From positions 1 through 8,958 of the forward strand of contig CAYIYN010000063.1 in the NCBI GenBank assembly GCA_964367645.1: a stretch of 8,958 nt of DNA, in the 5' to 3' direction. Positions 5,900 to 8,958 of this stretch are shown here, piece after piece. Below the pieces are notes generated by a model, which had not been told where the DNA came from, searched no databases, and was given only the letters and a program-made list of their open reading frames with translations. The stretch comes from RGIG4097 sp964367645 (GTDB lineage: Bacteria > Bacillota > Clostridia > Christensenellales > CAG-917). The position numbers and the translations under genes are program-made. Within the stretch, counting starts at the first letter, position 1. Each line of letters starts with the position of its first letter.

Positions 5900-7066
5900 T
5901 TAAAGTTTATCTTTGTATTCTTTTTTGCGAGGGAATTGTTTTGTGTCAAATGACGAGTCAAGTGAACGCAGCAACTCGCGCTGTTCACGCGTGACGCTCT
6001 TTGGCACTTCGACAATAACTTTCACATACAAGTCGCCGTAATCGTTTTTGCTGCGAAGTTTTTTGATGCCCTGTCCTTTGATTTTGAATACGGTGCCGCT
6101 TTGCGTGCCCTCCGGGATTTTAAGTTCTTGAGGTGTTTTTAACGAAGGAACGTATAGCGTGGTGCCGAGTGCCGCTTCGGATATGCTGATTGGGACTTCA
6201 AGTTGCAAATCCGCACCGTTACGTTTGAACAACTTATGCGCTCTTACGCTGACTTCCACTATAAGACTGCCTTTTTCTCCGCCGTTTTTTCCTGCGCCGC
6301 CTTCCGATGGATAGGTAATTCTCTGACCGGTTTCAATTCCTGCCGGAATGTTGATTTTGATTTCTCGTGTGCGCTCTTCTCTGCCCGCGCCGCCGCACGT
6401 TGGACATGGGTCTGTGATTGTGCGCCCTTTGCCTTTGCAAGTTGGGCAAACGTTTGTCGAACTGAATTGTCCAAAAGGTGTGCGTTGCGTCTGCGTTACG
6501 GAACCGCTGCCCTTGCATGTGGGGCAAACGTTGAAAGACGTACCGTTTTTTGCGCCCGTGCCGTTGCAGTCGGGGCAATTTTCCATACGCTTTATGTTGA
6601 CGGCTTTTTCAACTCCGAAAGCGGCTTCTTCAAACGTCAGAGTTATGCCGATTAGAATGTCTTGTCCTCGCTGCGGCGCGTTTGTGTTACGGGCGGAACT
6701 TCTGGTCCCTCCTCCGCTGAAACCGCCGAAGAAGGAATTGATAATGTCGTCCATATCCAAGCCGAAACCGCCTGCGCCGCCGCTTGCACCAAAACCACTG
6801 CCAAAACCGCTTCCAAAACCGCCTTGAGGTCCGTTTTCATTGCCGTAACTATCATATGCGGCACGCTTTTGAGGGTCAGAAACGACTTCGTAGGCGTGAT
6901 TTATTTCTTTGAATTTAGCCTCCGCTGCTTTTTTTTCGGCGTCGCTCTTTCCCGAATACAAGTCGGGGTGATATTGTTTTGCCAAACGGCGGTACGCCGA
7001 TTTAAGTTCGTCAGCGTCCGCCGTTTTGGTTACTCCAAGTATGTCGTAATAATTTTTATCTGCCAT
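5900..7066 (-). CDS. dnaJ: Chaperone DnaJ (Hsp40)
   Basis: DnaJ is the co-chaperone that delivers substrates to DnaK and stimulates its ATPase. The 388 residues show the full class A layout. The J domain (1-72) has HPD at 33-35. A Gly/Phe-rich linker spans about 82-118. Four CxxCxGxG zinc repeats start at C164, C181, C207 and C221. The C-terminal substrate-binding domain runs from about 235 to 360. The start at 7066 gives the standard MADKNYYDILGV. Upstream of the ATG is an A-rich stretch with no clear Shine-Dalgarno, unlike mtaB and HIT. A 271-base gap separates it from dnaK, so it may have its own promoter or depend on read-through from dnaK. Confidence 0.98.
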   Translation of the reverse strand: MADKNYYDILGVTKTADADELKSAYRRLAKQYHPDLYSGKSDAEKKAAEAKFKEINHAYEVVSDPQKRAAYDSYGNENGPQGGFGSGFGSGFGASGGAGGFGLDMDDIINSFFGGFSGGGTRSSARNTNAPQRGQDILIGITLTFEEAAFGVEKAVNIKRMENCPDCNGTGAKNGTSFNVCPTCKGSGSVTQTQRTPFGQFSSTNVCPTCKGKGRTITDPCPTCGGAGREERTREIKINIPAGIETGQRITYPSEGGAGKNGGEKGSLIVEVSVRAHKLFKRNGADLQLEVPISISEAALGTTLYVPSLKTPQELKIPEGTQSGTVFKIKGQGIKKLRSKNDYGDLYVKVIVEVPKSVTREQRELLRSLDSSFDTKQFPRKKEYKDKL

Positions 7067-7140
7067 AATTTTTTTGCTTTATGTAAGCCCGTTTAAGTTT
7101 GTTTTGCTTCGTTTGCCGTTTCAGCCTACCACAAGCAAGT

Positions 7141-7157
7141 TCATAATTATATTATGA
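7141..7157. repeat. AT-rich palindrome containing TATAAT, upstream of dnaJ
   Basis: TCATAAT and ATTATGA form perfect 7-base arms around TAT. On the minus strand TATAAT occupies 7151-7146, about 80 bases before the dnaJ ATG. It could be a -10 box overlapped by an operator-like palindrome, or a chance AT-rich symmetry. The hexamer 17 bases upstream, CTGTCT, matches the -35 consensus at only three positions. Confidence 0.3.
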
Positions 7158-7200
7158 CTTCAAGTCGCAGACAGCACCGCCGCCGCGCTTAAACTTCGGC

Positions 7201-7256
7201 AAAACCCGCTGCCTATTCGGCCATATACACTCACGGCACTCAAGGTGACGGGTTTT
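7201..7256 (+). repeat. Inverted repeat with plus-strand T-tract (terminator-like)
   Basis: AAAACCCG (7201-7208) and CGGGTTTT (7249-7256) are perfect 8-base complements enclosing 40 bases. Smaller pairings are possible inside, for example TCAC (7231-7234) with GTGA (7245-7248). The right arm runs into TTCTTT on the plus strand, so it resembles a terminator for a plus-strand (antisense) transcript. On the minus strand, the direction of the genes, it has no U-tract and would be a structured spacer RNA. Confidence 0.4.
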
Positions 7257-7277
7257 TTCTTTGTTCATTATAGAATT

Positions 7278-7327
7278 ACGCTGTAAACGCGGATTTTGTT
7301 ATTCTCATCGCAGCGCGTTTTAAGCGT
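7278..7327 (-). repeat. Stem-loop just after the dnaK stop codon
   Basis: Two 14-base arms (7278-7291 and 7314-7327) pair with two or three mismatches in the middle: ACGCT/AGCGT outside and AACGCG/CGCGTT inside. The loop has 22 bases. It begins 10 bases past the dnaK stop and is not followed by a U-run, so it is unlikely to terminate fully. A 3'-stabilising or processing hairpin that sets different dnaK and dnaJ levels is plausible. Confidence 0.45.
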
Positions 7328-7337
7328 TGTTGTTATC

Positions 7338-8958
7338 TTAGTCCCAACCGCCTTCGGGAGGTGTCATATTGTCGCCGTCGTTATTCACAGTTCCGTTTTT
7401 TGGATCGTCACCACCCATATTGCTTGGGTCAAATCCTGCCGATTTTGCCGCTTCAGCCGCTGCTTCGGGATTCTCTTGATAGAACTTTGTGAAGATAGGG
7501 TCGGTGACTTTGCTGAGTTTTTCAACGGTCTTTTTGACGTCCTCTTCCTTCTCGGCCTTTTCCAGTTCTTCGCGCGCTTCTTTTATTGCCGATTCCAAAG
7601 TGTTTTTGTCGCCTTCGGAAATCTTGTCGCCGTTGTCGGATATAAACTTTTCAATGACAAACACAAATTGTTCCGCATTGTTTTTGGCATCAACAAGTGC
7701 GCGGCGTTTGTTGTCTTCTTCGGCATATTTTTCAGCGTCTTTGACTGCCGAATTGATGTCGTTTTCGCTCAAATTGCTGCTTGCGGTGATGGTGATAGAC
7801 TGCGATTTGTTGGTGCCTTTGTCCATTGCACGGACAGACACGATACCATTTGCGTCAATATCGAAAGTGACCTCGATTTGCGGTATTCCGCGAGGTGCGG
7901 GCGCGATGCCCACAAGTTCAAATCTGCCGAGAGTTTTGTTGTCGCGTGCGAACTGTCTTTCACCTTGCAAAACGTGAATGTCCACAGAGGTTTGATGATC
8001 TGCCGCCGTTGAGAAAATTTGCGATTTGCTGGTAGGAATGGTCGTGTTGCGGTCTATAAGTTTGGTAAATACGCCGCCTAGGGTTTCGATACCGAGAGAA
8101 AGCGGAGTTACGTCAAGCAAAAGCATATCTTTGACTTCGCCTGCGAGAACGCCTGCTTGAATAGCCGCGCCGATTGCCACGCATTCGTCGGGGTTGATGC
8201 CCTTGTAAGGGTCTTTGCCCATTTCTTTTTTGACTGCGTCGTAGACTGCGGGCACACGGGTTGAACCGCCGACCAAAATGACTTTTGCAATATCATTCGG
8301 ACTGAGTTTTGCGTCTTTCAACGCCTGACGGAGAGGATTCATTGTCTTTTGGACAAGGTCTTCGGTCAAACTGTCGAATTTGGCGCGAGTGATGTCCATA
8401 TCAAGGTGCTTCGGCACGCCGTTGTCAACGGTGATAAACGGCAGAGAAATCTTTGCTTTTGTCACACAGGAAAGGTCAATTTTCGCCTTTTCAGCCGCTT
8501 CTTTAATGCGTTGCATTGCCATCTTGTCGCCGCTTAAGTCAACGCGTTCTTTTGCTTTGAATTCGGCTACAATATAATCCATAACGCGCTTATCAAAATC
8601 GTCGCCGCCAAGACGGTTATTGCCGGAGGTTGCAAGCACTTCAAATACTCCTTCGCCGAGTTCAAGCACAGATACGTCAAACGTGCCACCGCCAAGGTCG
8701 AAGATAAGGACTTTTTGATTTTTGTTTTCGTCCTTGTCAACACCGTAGGCAAGTGCCGCCGCCGTAGGTTCGTTGATTATGCGTTTGACGTCAAGACCGG
8801 CAATCTTGCCGGCGTCTTTTGTCGCCTGACGTTGAGAATCGCTGAAATACGCCGGCACCGTGATAACGGCTTCGGTGACTTTTTCGCCAAGATATTTTTC
8901 CGCGTCGTTTTTGAGTTTTGTAAGTATCATTGCAGAAATTTCTTGAGGCGTATAATAC
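7338..8958 (-). CDS. dnaK: Chaperone DnaK (Hsp70), N-terminal part outside the window
   Basis: DnaK is the ATP-dependent Hsp70 chaperone. About 539 residues are visible; the reading frame is open through the window edge (YYTPQEISA precedes the Met at 8930). The missing part is roughly the first 110 residues, with the phosphate-1 loop. Counting from that Met, motifs are EAVITVPAYFSDSQRQATKD (20-39), NEPTAAALAYG (53-63), FDLGGGTFDVS (77-87), the adenosine-loop block VILVGGSTRVPAVYD (217-231) and the interdomain linker DMLLLDVTPLSLGIET (268-283). The substrate-binding domain follows, with a charged helical lid (about 385-485). The tail, GGDDPKNGTVNN to PPEGGWD, is short and polar. The Met at 8930 is internal and not the start. 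CIRCE or hrcA/grpE would lie outside the window. Confidence 0.98.
   Translation of the reverse strand, partial: YYTPQEISAMILTKLKNDAEKYLGEKVTEAVITVPAYFSDSQRQATKDAGKIAGLDVKRIINEPTAAALAYGVDKDENKNQKVLIFDLGGGTFDVSVLELGEGVFEVLATSGNNRLGGDDFDKRVMDYIVAEFKAKERVDLSGDKMAMQRIKEAAEKAKIDLSCVTKAKISLPFITVDNGVPKHLDMDITRAKFDSLTEDLVQKTMNPLRQALKDAKLSPNDIAKVILVGGSTRVPAVYDAVKKEMGKDPYKGINPDECVAIGAAIQAGVLAGEVKDMLLLDVTPLSLGIETLGGVFTKLIDRNTTIPTSKSQIFSTAADHQTSVDIHVLQGERQFARDNKTLGRFELVGIAPAPRGIPQIEVTFDIDANGIVSVRAMDKGTNKSQSITITASSNLSENDINSAVKDAEKYAEEDNKRRALVDAKNNAEQFVFVIEKFISDNGDKISEGDKNTLESAIKEAREELEKAEKEEDVKKTVEKLSKVTDPIFTKFYQENPEAAAEAAKSAGFDPSNMGGDDPKNGTVNNDGDNMTPPEGGWD

Larger units (their letters stand above)
7067..7337 (-). 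other. Structured non-coding gap between dnaK and dnaJ
   Basis: This stretch has no credible gene. On the minus strand it holds, in order from dnaK to dnaJ, a long stem-loop (7278-7327), TATAAT within 7266-7273, an 8-bp inverted repeat around 40 bases (7201-7256), a GC-rich run (7171-7190) and an AT palindrome with a second TATAAT (7141-7157). Neither TATAAT has a convincing -35 box at 16-18 bases, so promoter calls remain weak. Nothing here ends in a minus-strand U-tract, so dnaK transcripts can read into dnaJ. Confidence 0.4.

Noticed and set aside
6348..6827. 159-codon plus-strand frame opposite dnaJ
   Set aside because: It is the antisense of the Gly-rich and zinc-finger parts of DnaJ, with Pro/Leu-rich repeats arising from glycine codons.
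7230..7248. CIRCE-like GGCACTC half-site near dnaJ
   Set aside because: CIRCE needs TTAGCACTC-N9-GAGTGCTAA. Only one imperfect half is present and the spaced partner is missing. The true CIRCE is expected upstream of hrcA or grpE, outside the window.
7296..8012. 238-codon plus-strand open frame opposite dnaK
   Set aside because: It lies antisense to a certain dnaK, its translation is Phe/Val/Cys-rich low-quality sequence, and it has no ribosome binding site. It is a shadow of the dnaK codon usage.
8928..8930. ATG at 8930 as the dnaK start
   Set aside because: The frame continues upstream with YYTPQEISA, which is conserved DnaK sequence, so the start lies beyond the window.

Overview
The window reads as part of a low-to-mid GC Firmicutes (Clostridia-type) chromosome. 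The main evidence is the minus-strand order dnaK-dnaJ-prmA-rsmE-mtaB. This is the distal half of the class I heat-shock operon of Bacillus and clostridia (hrcA-grpE-dnaK-dnaJ-yqeT-yqeU-yqeV). The lysine riboswitch and the terminators at the ends of transcription units fit the same placement. No mobile element, CRISPR array, tRNA or rRNA was seen.

Left part, plus strand (1-2422). A sigma70-like promoter (2-30) leads into a well-preserved lysine riboswitch (about 38-195) followed by an intrinsic terminator (210-244). These control a 592-residue NhaC-superfamily membrane transporter (284-2062). Because the control element senses lysine, the transporter is best read as a lysine carrier of the LysW type rather than a housekeeping Na+/H+ antiporter. 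It is followed by a long imperfect terminator hairpin whose left arm contains a near-perfect promoter (TTGACA, 17 bases, TAATAT; 2126-2154). Downstream is a 260-base untranslated stretch with three consecutive hairpins, leading into a HIT-family nucleotide hydrolase gene (2423-2764).

Middle (2765-2896). A perfect 11-bp hairpin with T-tracts on both sides looks like a shared bidirectional terminator between the convergent HIT gene and the heat-shock operon.

Right part, minus strand (8958 down to 2897). dnaK is cut by the window edge and lacks its N-terminal part. A 270-base structured gap separates it from dnaJ. Then prmA (ribosomal protein L11 methyltransferase), rsmE (16S rRNA m3U1498 methyltransferase) and mtaB (tRNA t6A37 methylthiotransferase) follow in tight succession: a 33-base gap, a 1-base overlap and an 8-base overlap. 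The operon couples protein folding (DnaK/DnaJ) with modification of the translation machinery.

The parts that ordinary gene calling does not explain are the two structured intergenic stretches (2126-2422 and 7067-7337). The rest is well-known biology.
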